Source of the DNA: Balamuthia mandrillaris
Lineage: Eukaryota; Discosea; Longamoebia; Balamuthiidae
NCBI GenBank assembly: GCA_031835245.1
Contig: JAVKOQ010000153.1
Location: 1-64,000, forward strand
Direction of reading: 5' to 3'
DNA: 64,000 nucleotides
Part shown: positions 8,528-17,712 of the stretch, piece after piece
Numbering within the stretch: position 1 is the first letter of the stretch
How the letters are laid out: each line of letters begins with the position of its first letter
The notes under the pieces: generated by a model
Databases searched by the model: none
What the model was told of the DNA's origin: nothing
The model's input: the letters and a program-made list of their open reading frames with translations, nothing else
Program-made: the position numbers and the translations under genes

Positions 8528-10666
8528 ATGAAAAATCAAAACAAGAAGACGAAGAAGAAGATGGAGGAAAACGAGGAGGAGAGCATCCGCTCGTTGGTCA
8601 TGGCGTTGCGGGAGGAAGTCAAATCCTTGGCGGCTCTCATCACGCGCAAACGCGCTTTGGAGGAAGGCACACATCCAGGAACCATCAGCTCGTCGTCCGC
8701 CTTCTGTGCTTCCCCAACAGCACCGCCTTCTTCGCTACGTCCCAATAAGAGGAGCAAACGCTGTTTCTCCCTTTCGCCTGTTGACAATGACAGGACAACG
8801 AATGGTGGGCAGTCATCCGTCGACGGAGCGAAGGAACAAGAATTCGAACCATCCTCAACTTCCGCAGTCGGACCAAGCGGTTGGGGCGGCCTGCCAGAAG
8901 AGCTTGTGACGTGCTTATTCTCTGCCATGGATCCCCTCTTTGTGGCCATTGCAGCCAGGACCTGCCGTTCCTGGTTTGTCTGCGCGCCGCAAGGTCTGAA
9001 GAATCGACTTCACCAACTGGCGGTGGCGAAAAGCGGATCGTTGGCTCTTTTGCAATGGGCAGTGGCCAACGGATGCCCGTTGGATGCGAGCCTATCTGCC
9101 TGCCTTGCATTGGAGGGCCAGTTAGAGCTGCTGAAGTGGGCGCGGTGGAATGGCTGTAAGTGGGACAGGTGGACGTGCTGTAATGCCGCTCAAGCAGGGC
9201 ATTTGGAGGTGCTTCGCTGGGCGAGGAAGAATGGGTGCTCTTGGAATGAAGAATGTTGTGAGTTGGCAGCTCGTCACGGACACTTAGAAGTGGTAAAATG
9301 GCTACGACGCCATGGTTGCCATTGGGATGAGAGGACCACGCAGGAAGCTGCTTCAAGTGGTCATTTCGAATTGTTTCGTTGGGCCATAGCGCATGGTTGT
9401 CCCTGCTTCGTGGACGATCTCTCCTGCGTTGTTGCAAGGCGAGGGGAGAAGGAATTGTTAGTTTTGGCGGCTCGTGAAGGACACGTCTCATCCGAAGGGG
9501 CGAACAGAGTCTGTGCTTACTTTGCCATGACTGGAGACCTTGAATTGCTTCGTTGGGCAAGAGACCAGGGCTTCCCTTGGACAGAGGAGGTGTGCTCAAC
9601 AGCAGCCAGAAGTAAGCACTTGGCCCTGCTCAAATGGGCAAGGGAGAATGGTTGCCCTTGGAGAGACCAGGACATGAGGGAGAGTGCAGTACATGGAGGG
9701 TTAGACGTGTTGAAGTTTGTGGTTGGGCAAGGGGTGACTTTGGCTGGAGACCCCTGTGTATGCGCCCTGGCAGCACGCCGCGGAAGTTTGGAGATGGTGC
9801 AATGGGCAAAGGAGAATGGATGCCCTTGGGACGCCACCTTCATGGCTGAAGCAACCAAGACCGATCATTTGGAAATTGTGAAGTGGGCAAGAGAAAACGG
9901 ATGTCCTTGGGATAGCCGAGCCATGATGAATGCAGCTGTATGGGGAGACTTGAAGAGGTGTCAATGGTTGAAGCAGCATGGCTGCCCCTGGAACGCAGAG
10001 ACAACGAAAACGGCTGCTTCTAAAGGCGATCTGAGACTATTGCAATGGGCACAAGAGCATGGCTGTCCTTGGGACATCAAGACCTCCATCGCAGCTGCTG
10101 AGAGTGGCAACTTGGGAGTGTTGCAATGGGCTCTCAAGAACGGATGTCCGTGGAATGCTCAAGAGATTTGTGATGCCGCAGCAGGCTCAGGGAAGGTAGA
10201 AGTGCTGCATTGGGCTTTAGAAGAGTTGGGCTGCGAATGGGAACCAAGATGGATGGAAACCTCGTCATGCTTTTGTGCGATGGATCTTTCCCCAAAGGAA
10301 TTGACGAAACTGGTAAAGTTGACTAGAAAGGCAGGAGCACCTTGGTCGGCTGGCATGTTCACGCAGGCAGCAACTGAAGGGTATGTTGAGGTCCTGCGAT
10401 GGTTGCGCAAGAAAGGTTGTCCCTGGGATGAAACCACTTGTGCTGCTGCGGCAGTTGCAGGTCACTTGGATGCGCTGAAATGGTTGCATGAGCATGGCTG
10501 TCCTTGGGATGGCCGGACCTTCAAGCACGCCATTGAAACGCGCCAGCTGGAGATGGCACATTGGTTATTGATCCAGCGATGCCCCCTCCCTCGAAGGGGC
10601 AGTGTGAACGTGCCCATTGACACTGAAATGGAGAGGTTTGTGACACACTTCAAGCTGCTACAATAA
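8528..10666 (+). CDS. F-box protein with tandem NGCPW-type ankyrin-like repeats (712 aa)
   Basis: Single-exon gene. The Lys/Glu-rich N-terminus may contain a coiled coil (residues 1-45), and a low-complexity linker follows. The F-box is near residues 119-155 (LPEELVTCLFSAMDPLFVAIAARTCRSW, quoted here only to mark the block). The rest is about 18 repeats of 27-34 residues with the pattern GHLEVLKWARENGCPWDE-T-AAA, the divergent ankyrin form common in amoebae and in their giant viruses. By family analogy the F-box would bind Skp1 in an SCF ubiquitin ligase and the repeats would select a substrate; neither partner is visible here. The ATG at 8528 is the first in frame, and a second at 8561 is possible. 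A paralogue sits at 61.8-63.3 kb. Exchange with giant viruses is possible but unproven. Confidence 0.85.
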   Translation: MKNQNKKTKKKMEENEEESIRSLVMALREEVKSLAALITRKRALEEGTHPGTISSSSAFCASPTAPPSSLRPNKRSKRCFSLSPVDNDRTTNGGQSSVDGAKEQEFEPSSTSAVGPSGWGGLPEELVTCLFSAMDPLFVAIAARTCRSWFVCAPQGLKNRLHQLAVAKSGSLALLQWAVANGCPLDASLSACLALEGQLELLKWARWNGCKWDRWTCCNAAQAGHLEVLRWARKNGCSWNEECCELAARHGHLEVVKWLRRHGCHWDERTTQEAASSGHFELFRWAIAHGCPCFVDDLSCVVARRGEKELLVLAAREGHVSSEGANRVCAYFAMTGDLELLRWARDQGFPWTEEVCSTAARSKHLALLKWARENGCPWRDQDMRESAVHGGLDVLKFVVGQGVTLAGDPCVCALAARRGSLEMVQWAKENGCPWDATFMAEATKTDHLEIVKWARENGCPWDSRAMMNAAVWGDLKRCQWLKQHGCPWNAETTKTAASKGDLRLLQWAQEHGCPWDIKTSIAAAESGNLGVLQWALKNGCPWNAQEICDAAAGSGKVEVLHWALEELGCEWEPRWMETSSCFCAMDLSPKELTKLVKLTRKAGAPWSAGMFTQAATEGYVEVLRWLRKKGCPWDETTCAAAAVAGHLDALKWLHEHGCPWDGRTFKHAIETRQLEMAHWLLIQRCPLPRRGSVNVPIDTEMERFVTHFKLLQ

Positions 10667-11199
10667 GTTTTTCTGTTACGCGAACCTTTTGCTTGACTTG
10701 AAGAAGAGGGAAATACACTCTTTCTGTGGCACATGTGTAGTGTATCTTACATTTTGTGTCTTATGCATGTTGTCAAGAATCCTTACCCTTTGGTGTTCAT
10801 CCCAGCCGTAGCAGCTAGGCCAAGCAAAGTCCTTGCCCTTCTTGTTCTTATCGTTCGGTTTTGCGTTGCCAGTCTCGTTGAAGGCCCCTCCAAACAAATC
10901 CTCTCTTCCTTGGCCTTCTTTCTCCGGCCGTTTGCGCTTCTGAAACGTGAACGCAGAGCCTCTTAACTATATTAGTTTTTTTTATTGGTTGCTTATTAAT
11001 GGGTTATATTGGTTGCCATGTGATTGGGGTGCAATCTACAATTCTAGTGGAGTCCTGAAGACGCATCACCCTCGTGCTTTGCGGGAACACAGAAGACAAC
11101 TATAAACCCAAGACGTTCCGGTCTTCAAACGCTCACTTTACAACAAGCCAACACGACAAGACCACCCCCGGTAGTCCGACAGAACTGCTTCCCATGGCC
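10667..11199. promoter_or_regulatory. Intergenic region with a relic exon and the promoter block of cysteine-rich copy 2
   Basis: On the minus strand, about 10810-10890 reads FGGAFNETGNAKP and KGKDFAWPSCYGWDE. The latter resembles the FGWPYCYG motif of PQQ-type sugar (sorbosone) dehydrogenases and is probably a stranded exon fragment. At 10990-11060, ATTGGTTGC, TATATTGGTTGCC and GTGATTGGGGTGCA repeat the block found upstream of copy 1. CCGGTCTTCAAACG at about 11118 repeats its leader. Confidence 0.4.
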
Positions 11200-12246
11200 A
11201 TGAACCAGTCATATTTGTTGTTGTGCGCGGTCCTACTTTCCGGGTTTGTCGCCCTGGCTCAAGGTTTTAACAAATCCCTCCTCCCCCGCCCCCCCCCCCC
11301 AAACAAACTTTGTGAAATTACAGACTCACTGTTTGTTTTGCTTTCCTTTCATTTCTCACACCAACACAGGATGCAGTTGCACCTTCGCAATCAACGTGTA
11401 CCTGAACGCGACAAGTTAATGCTCCCCTGAGGACACTGTAGACCAATGCACAAAAACGACCGCCAATGAAGGCGAATGCATGCCATTCCCCGGTTTTGGT
11501 TGGGGTAGCATGTATGTGGACTGTCTAGCGCAACGCGTTTGACTCCTCCGATTGTTCCGGGCCTGTTGGTACTGTTGTTATTGCAGATCAGTGCGTGGTA
11601 TCCCCGAGTCCACAAGGGTTGGCGCTGTCGTTGGTCAAGTGGAACGAAGATTGTAACGGCGAGACTGTGCCCATGCAGAACGAGAAAGAATGTGAGCCTG
11701 TACCCGAGCCAGAGGAAGGTCCGTGCTTCGTTATTGCCCACCTTCTTTCTTCCTTTTTTTTTTTTTTTTTTTTTTTGTTATGCTCTGTTTTCTTCTCAAT
11801 GTTTTTTTCAACGTTGCCTACAGATGAAATGTGTTTCTTCTCCTTGGCAATCAGCAGCGACTGCTCTCCTTCCCAGTTTTATGAGTGCGCGGGTGAAGGA
11901 TGGCTCAATCACAATGAATGCATCTACATCGGGCAAGGCAGCATAAAGATAGACTGCGTCAACCGCGTCGGTTTGCTCTTCCCTCCGAGCAACTGCACCG
12001 GCCAGGCAGCAGCGTTTGCCAACGACATGTGTTCTCCGATTCAGGAAGGGATGGTGCTGAAAGGCAAGTGGGGCAAGACATGTGACGCCGAGCCAGTGGA
12101 AGCAAGCGATTCCAAAGAGGAGAGCGAGCCAAGTGACGAAAGCGATGACATGGAGGACAGTGAGTCGAATGATCAGCAGAGCAGTCAACGATGGGTCAGA
12201 GAGCGAGGGAGATGGAAGTTCTTCTGCTTCCTCTCTTCGCTTTGAC
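11194..12246 (+). pseudogene. Secreted cysteine-rich protein, copy 2 (broken)
   Basis: This is a paralogue of the gene at 6594. It keeps the signal peptide (MNQSYLLLCAVLLSGFVALAQG), both introns (the second has a long T run near 11755), the cysteine pattern and the acidic tail. Compared with copy 1 the second exon has an in-frame TAA near 11417, in the stretch matching VACEEN. An 8-nt loss follows SMYVDCLAQ near 11535, and a further shift lies near 12188 in the acidic tail, so SSSASSLRFDLL is left out of frame. Most of the downstream frame (11595-12245) is still readable, so decay looks recent. Confidence 0.7.
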
Positions 12247-12762
12247 TTGTTTTGTTAAATCACTTGGTTTGGTGTTACGTTGACTTTACTGATAGAACAA
12301 CGATTGTCATCTTCCTTAAATGTCTGCGTTGTGCTGCCTTAGAACTTGGGCTGTTCATACTTGTCACCCGCAGTTTAGCAAACGGAGAAAGAAGCCAAAG
12401 GAAAAGAAGAAGAAGAGGAAGAAGAGGGAGAAGAACAAGAAGAAAGTTACTTACAGAACTATAGGTAAGCGGACGGGGCCACAGTCCATTCCTTTCCGGC
12501 ACTGCTTGCGTTGTGCCCCATGGAGGATGCACTGTAGCCTCCTTTCCTGCCCACAAACTCCCTTCTGCCTCGAAAAGAAGCTCATCACTCGCAAGGATTT
12601 GTAGCTCCTTGGTGGCCTGGTTGCGTTAAGTATATTATAAAATAATGCCAGCATTACTTACATGCGTTGGCTTGTGGAGTTATTGTATCGCGTTGAGTCA
12701 AAACAGCCCAGTCCCCCACAAAACAACAACGTACACCAACGACTCAACAGAACTGCTTCCAG
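12247..12762. other. Intergenic region with an unassigned exon-like stretch
   Basis: On the minus strand, 12615-12465 is open and protein-like (ATKELQILASDELLFEAEG, then WAGKEATVHPPWG), ends before a possible donor, and has no identifiable partner exons. A GAAGAAG-rich tract lies at 12395-12440. The promoter block shared by copies 1 and 2 is not clearly present before copy 3. Confidence 0.3.
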
Positions 12763-12764
12763 CC

Positions 12765-13771
12765 ATGAAACAAACGATTTTGTTGTTGTGTGCTGTCCTA
12801 CTTTCCGGCTTTGTCGTGAGTCAAGGTTTGAAGACAAATACCTCAATCCCTGAGAGCCTCCAAACCAACTCGATACCTGAAACCAACAAAGCAACAAAAA
12901 CCGTTGCAGTCTTTGTTCTAACTTGTTCTTTTGCCTTTATTTCTAAAACTCAACGCAGGATGCCGTTGCACCTTCGCGGGCCATCTTTATCTGTTCACGT
13001 CTTCGTGTGAGGAGGCCAGTTTCTTCCGGTGCCAAAACCAAACCGTCCATGGAGGGGAGTGCGTAGTTATAAGTGAGGGCAGCATGTATGTGGACGCAAC
13101 GCTACCACGCATATAACTCCTCCGACTGCTCCGGGCCTGTGGGCAGCGCTGTTGTTCCCGACCTGTGCTTGGTTTCCCAGGTTTCGTCGACCAGGGTGAA
13201 GTGGAACGAAGACTGCAACGGCGAGCCAGTCCCCGTGGAGAACAGCGAAGAATGTGAACCCGTGCGTGAACCTGAGGATGGTCCCTGCTTCTTTGCTTTT
13301 TCGTTATCACCACCTTTTTTTTTTTCTTGAAGCTTGCTGTGTGAGTTCTCATCCGCTCCATTTCGTCTCAATACAGATGAGGCATGTTTCGTCTCGATGA
13401 AAGTCAGCAACAACTGCAGTGGGCAGACGGAGGCGGATTGCCTGGGCAATTGGTGGCTCAACCACAACGAATGCAAGGCCCTTCCTGGAATCGGCAGCGT
13501 CAAGGCCGACTGCGTCAACAGAATCGCTCTCCTCTTCGGGAACGTGACCGACTGCACCGGCCCGGCCGTCTCCGTTGCCGACGATCTGTGTTTTCCGGTT
13601 GAGGAAGAGTTTGCATTTAGCGCCAAGTGGGGCGAGACATGCGAAGGCGAGCCAAGAGAAGAAAGCGATGACACGGAGGACGGCGAGGAGAGCAGCCAAA
13701 ACGACGGCTCAGAGGGCGAGGGAGATGGAAGTTCTTGCGCTTCCTCTCTTCGCTTTGACTTGCTTTTTTAA
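12765..13771 (+). pseudogene. Secreted cysteine-rich protein, copy 3 (frame broken once)
   Basis: The signal peptide is MKQTILLLCAVLLSGFVVSQG. The two introns (about 12826-12957 and 13279-13376) sit where they do in copy 1. Cysteine blocks CRCTF, SMYVD, SSDCSG, VKWNEDCNG, EACFVS and DCTGP are kept, and the tail ends SSLRFDLLF. After SMYVD an 8-nt loss relative to copy 1 (near 13093) shifts the frame, so the second exon runs into a stop within a few codons. The remaining exons are clean. The gene may be a young pseudogene, or a sequencing error may be present; a single error would be needed. Confidence 0.65.
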
Positions 13772-13963
13772 AATTCACGTCTGTGAATGATCATACGATA
13801 GTACCTTCAACAAGGAATGATCCCTACTTACAGACGCAAGAGAGGTTGTCTTGGTTTTGTTGTTAGTGTTGCTCATTCTATTTTCTCCGGTCAGCACAAG
13901 AGCAGTTTAAAAAAAAACAAGTGAGAAGAGAAGAGTATACTCATTTACTGTCCATGTGGAACA

Positions 13964-15860
13964 TCAGCGGAACGGATCGGAAGGATATCTACAACAAGGA
14001 CACCTCTTGGTGCTCTTCTCCAACCGCTCCACGAACGCTTCGCTGGGTTGCCACCTCTTCTTGCTGTAGTATAAATGAAAGCCGCCGATCACTTTCATTC
14101 CTTTCCGCAACAAACGCAACACCACTCCACCTTCGTCTTGCTTATTTTTGCCAAAGAGAACGTCCCAATCCAACTCCCAGCTAAACAGTTGAGAGCCGGT
14201 GCAGGAATACGGTCCCCATGGATTGAACTCGACGATGGTGGCCACATCCGCTTCTTTGTGGTAGACGATATCTAGAATGTAGTTCTCGAATGGAAGCAAT
14301 GGATGCACTTGACTGTTTGTTTCAAGAAAAAAGTTAGCTTGATTTCTTCTTCTTCTTCTTCTTCTTCTTCTTCTTCTTCTTCTTCTTCTTCTTCTTCTTC
14401 TCCTCCTCCTCCTCCTCCTCCTCCTCCTCCTCCTTCTTGTTCTCCTCTCTTTCTCTTCTTTGTCTCTCCTCTCTTAATCTTCATCTCTGCAAATATCTTT
14501 CCTCTTCTATCTTGTTCACTTCTTTCAGTTCGTTAAAAAAATAGGTTTCTCTCTTTCTCGCTTTCTCTCTTGCGCTCTCTCTTCCTCTCTCAGAACAACG
14601 GACCTTTGAAGTCGCTTCACAGCATCGATCAAGTTTTGTTGTAACGCTTTATCCTCAGCCAGCTCTGGAATGTACTTTTGCCAACACAGCTGATTGATGG
14701 CGTTGAGTCTTCCTTGAAAGATGAAGCAACGAAACTCAAACTCTGGATCGAATGTGACCCATTCTTGCATTACCAGCTGCAAAGGAGGTTTGAGGTGCGG
14801 CTTCACTTTCCATTGCCGAAAGCTTTTGCAGTCTTCATAGATTCTTGTGCTCCCAACCTGTTTTGGTTATTGTGGTTGTTTTGTTAGTAAAAAGCTATAA
14901 CAACAACGAAGAAAGGCAACGTACAAGTCCACATATCACATCAACGGCATTATAAGCCTGGCATTTCTCCAGCTTTCTTTTTTTCGTCACTTCCTCCCCC
15001 TCGTCTTCCTCATCCTCTTTTCTTCTCTGTTGTCTGATCATCGCAAACACGTTTTGTTCTTTGTAGAAACTGCTGTCTTTTGGGCTTCTTGTGTTCAACT
15101 TGAAGAAAAACGGTTTCTTCTCTTCTTCTCTCCTTGCTATGTCCTTATCTTCGCCTTCTTCTGGTTGCTTCTTGAAAAATGGACCGTTCATCCTGTCTTC
15201 CAAGGTTTTAGCAAACTGATGGATCTGATGCATGACGGCAGCGAGGTATCTTCCGTAAGAGCTCCTCTCGTGCAGCTCTTCAATCGTCCTCACTTCCTCC
15301 TCCGTCAATGCCACCAGCTGAGTCTTTGGCAAGACCTTAACCCGTGTCTCTTCTCCGTCTTCCTTTGCAGTGTTGCTTTGCGTGAAGACGTGTTGAAGCG
15401 GAAGCGACCACTCTTCCAGATTGTATTTGTTGACGTGACTGAGATAGAGTTGATATTGCAAGTCTTCTATGGCGCGTTCTTCTTCCTTGTCGTTGGCGAC
15501 CCCATCAACAACAAAGTCGACTTGAAGAAGACGTTGACCTACTTCTTCTTCGCATTTCGGAGGATAGTTTTGTACTTCGCGAAGTTGATCCAAAAGCAAA
15601 GGAAAGGAAGAGGGCGATAACGATTGCAGCAGAGAAAGCTTTGACTCAGGGAAAGTGATCGCGTAACGCTTCGCTTCTTCTTTCCTCTCGAAGGTGAAGG
15701 GGCTCAATTTGTAGATGTTGTGCTGGCAAATGGGAATGGGATGGCGGTGATAGTCCTCCGGGGAGAAGCCGGGATGGTCCACAAACTCGGCTTCGTCGTC
15801 CGTGCTGTCGAAAAGCTGTTGAAGCGTGTCGAAAATTTTTGGCGGTCGACCTTCGTTCAT
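13964..15860 (-). CDS. CDC123: CDC123/D123-family ATP-grasp assembly factor for eIF2
   Basis: In other eukaryotes CDC123 promotes assembly of translation initiation factor eIF2 in the cytosol. The first exon (15860 to about 14925) is long; the start ATG is at 15858-15860. FFFKLNTRSPKDSSFY and AYNAVDVICGLV (about 14935-15115) match the family KLN-SPKDA block and the segment before its SS-R-I-D motif. The next exon (14870-14590) has IYEDCKSFRQWKVKPHL, then FEFRCFIFQGRLNAINQLCW, the characteristic EFRCF-ISQ block. The last exon (about 14308-13964) has VEFNPWGPYSCTGSQLFSWE, the FNPFG-LF-W motif. The 14310-14580 intron holds a long TTC/TCC tract; on the sense strand it is purine-rich, unlike most introns here. 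A Lys-rich insertion lies between blocks near 14960-15030. Confidence 0.85.
14340..14436. repeat. (TTC)n followed by (TCC)n microsatellite in a CDC123 intron
   Basis: About 18 TTC units run straight into about 11 TCC units. The tract lies inside an intron and gives rise to spurious Ser/Pro-rich and Glu/Gly-rich open frames. Confidence 0.9.
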
Positions 15861-16178
15861 CCTTTTTTTATTTTATTTTTTTTTTTTTAATTTTTCTTGC
15901 GTTTCCTTTGTGGAATCCTCTTAATGGGAAAACAAAAAGAACACACAAAAGTATTATAGAAAGGGTTTCACGAAAGAGACAAAGTTCATTTTCACTTTCT
16001 TTTTCTTTTTCGTTGCGTTACCGGAATGGAAATTTCGTGAAAAATGCCTTAAATAATTTAAGTAGATAACTATTCTAACAATTCCAAACATTTTGCATAC
16101 CTTTCATGTTTCACATTCTCTGGGAGTTTAAGAGAAAAACAAAAAAAAAAAAGAGAAAATAGAAGAAGAACCACAGCT

Positions 16179-17321
16179 TTACTTTGTACATTCCAGTTCG
16201 GGACAGCTCACGCAAAACCTCCCCCCGTGCTCCTGCAGGTGAGTGAGTATCCGCTCCGACTCCTCGAACCACTTGAACCCCTTTGACTTGTACAGTCGCA
16301 GCCTCTCCTCCAGCATGCTCGGCATATCTGCGCCAAACTTGTAATGGTGCACCGGAACTCTCCGCGGCCATGGTTTCAGCTCGCTCGAGGTCTTTTGGTC
16401 CTTCATCAAGTGCGCCCCGCCTGAGGCTATAGGATAACGAGCCAGATGAGCTACGACCTTGCCTGTCATTCCTTGGGCAATGTTCTTTGTGACTGCACAG
16501 CTTAGCGGGTATTGTTCCTCCAGAGATAGGAAGCGTGGTTGTTGCTGCAGCAGTTGCTGAGGAGAAAGAAGTAGAGGTTGAGGATCACGAAGGGAACCAT
16601 CTTCCGTCAGACGGTCTATCATCCAGCCTGGAATGTGAGTGTAGTTCTGCCCGCTCAGAACCACTTTTTGAAGAAACTGTGGGACAGACACGAAAGAGGC
16701 GTCAATGGTCTTCCATTGTTGGAGCTCGTCGGAGTCCGCTTGGATGATCCAGTCGTTATCTTTGATGTCTAAAGATGCTTTCAGCGACGTCATCAACCGC
16801 CCTTTTTGGTGTGAGGTGTACTCCCCAGTCCACACTTGAAAGGAGACACCGTAGTTGCGCAGTAGGTTGGACGTTGCGGCGAGGTCTTCGCTTTGTTGCT
16901 CTTCCTCTCGAACATGGAGGATAAAATGGGTGTTCTGAGGTTTGAGGGAGAGCGTGTGAAGGTAGTGGTGGAGAAAATAAGGTAGCATGACTGAGCGAGA
17001 AAGAGGGATCATCATGAACAACCACACGTTGAACGGGACTGCATCGCTAACAGGAGAAGAGGGAGAGGCACGCCGAGACGTTGTGGATGAGGAAGGAGGA
17101 ACGAGATTAGGTAGCTGGTTGTAAGGAGCCGTAAGACCAGAGGAAGGTGCGGAGTACGCAGGAACAGAAGGTGGAGGAGTTGGGATAATAATCGTCCCGG
17201 TGAGTATGCATGTTGAGCTGTAATCACACCCCGAAGAAACGGCGAAAGTGTGCAGCAACCAAACGGTGCAGGCGAAGATGCACACCGGTAAGAGCCACCA
17301 CCACCCTCCTGTGATATGCAT
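16179..17321 (-). CDS. Golgi-type II membrane glycosyltransferase (GT-A fold, GT92/GT2-like)
   Basis: A single-exon gene of 380 residues. The N-terminus has a short cytosolic part, then a membrane anchor (about residues 8-29, WWWLLPVCIFACTVWLLHTF), then a Pro/Ser-rich stem, as in Golgi enzymes. The catalytic region has NDWIIQADSDELQQW, whose DSDE fits the metal-binding DxD motif. It begins with SRSVMLPYFLHHYL-type spacing typical of DUF23/GT92-like enzymes and ends with VPVHHYKFGADMP. The donor and acceptor cannot be read from sequence. The C-terminus CVSCPELECTK is cysteine-rich. TGACGTCA (17433-17440), a CRE-type palindrome, lies about 110 bp upstream of the ATG. Confidence 0.7.
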   Translation of the reverse strand: MHITGGWWWLLPVCIFACTVWLLHTFAVSSGCDYSSTCILTGTIIIPTPPPSVPAYSAPSSGLTAPYNQLPNLVPPSSSTTSRRASPSSPVSDAVPFNVWLFMMIPLSRSVMLPYFLHHYLHTLSLKPQNTHFILHVREEEQQSEDLAATSNLLRNYGVSFQVWTGEYTSHQKGRLMTSLKASLDIKDNDWIIQADSDELQQWKTIDASFVSVPQFLQKVVLSGQNYTHIPGWMIDRLTEDGSLRDPQPLLLSPQQLLQQQPRFLSLEEQYPLSCAVTKNIAQGMTGKVVAHLARYPIASGGAHLMKDQKTSSELKPWPRRVPVHHYKFGADMPSMLEERLRLYKSKGFKWFEESERILTHLQEHGGRFCVSCPELECTK

Positions 17322-17712
17322 GGCTATGCAGCTGCCGTGCCTCTTCGCTGTGTTTCCTCTCCCTTCCGCCTTATCCTTATCGCCCGTTCTGTTTGTCTAA
17401 AAGTCGTTCTCGGTTTCCATATCAGGATACGATGACGTCATTACATATCCATATTAGGTCATTTCTGATCCAATCTTCGTACTAAATAAGGAAATAAAAT
17501 CACCCTTTAAAATTTTTCAAGGAATAGAAATCCAAGAATTGTCGACAAAATTACCTTTTCCTGATAAAAGAATGTCAAGAATGCAAAGAACAAAATGAAA
17601 AGATAGATGAACAATAATATTATTGTTTGTACAATTTATTTAGACCTTTTGTTGTTAGAGGGAGACACCAAAGTCTCTCCTCTTTGTTTTAAAAGGTGTA
17701 GGTGGCATCTGA
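17322..17712. promoter_or_regulatory. Upstream region of the glycosyltransferase and 3' end of the Ctf4-like gene
   Basis: No gene is seen. The region contains TGACGTCA at 17433-17440 and ATTGTCGACAAAAT at 17539-17552, a member of the recurrent TGTCGACA motif. An AT-rich stretch (17600-17660) includes TTTATT, usable as a minus-strand poly(A) signal for the Ctf4-like gene. Confidence 0.45.
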
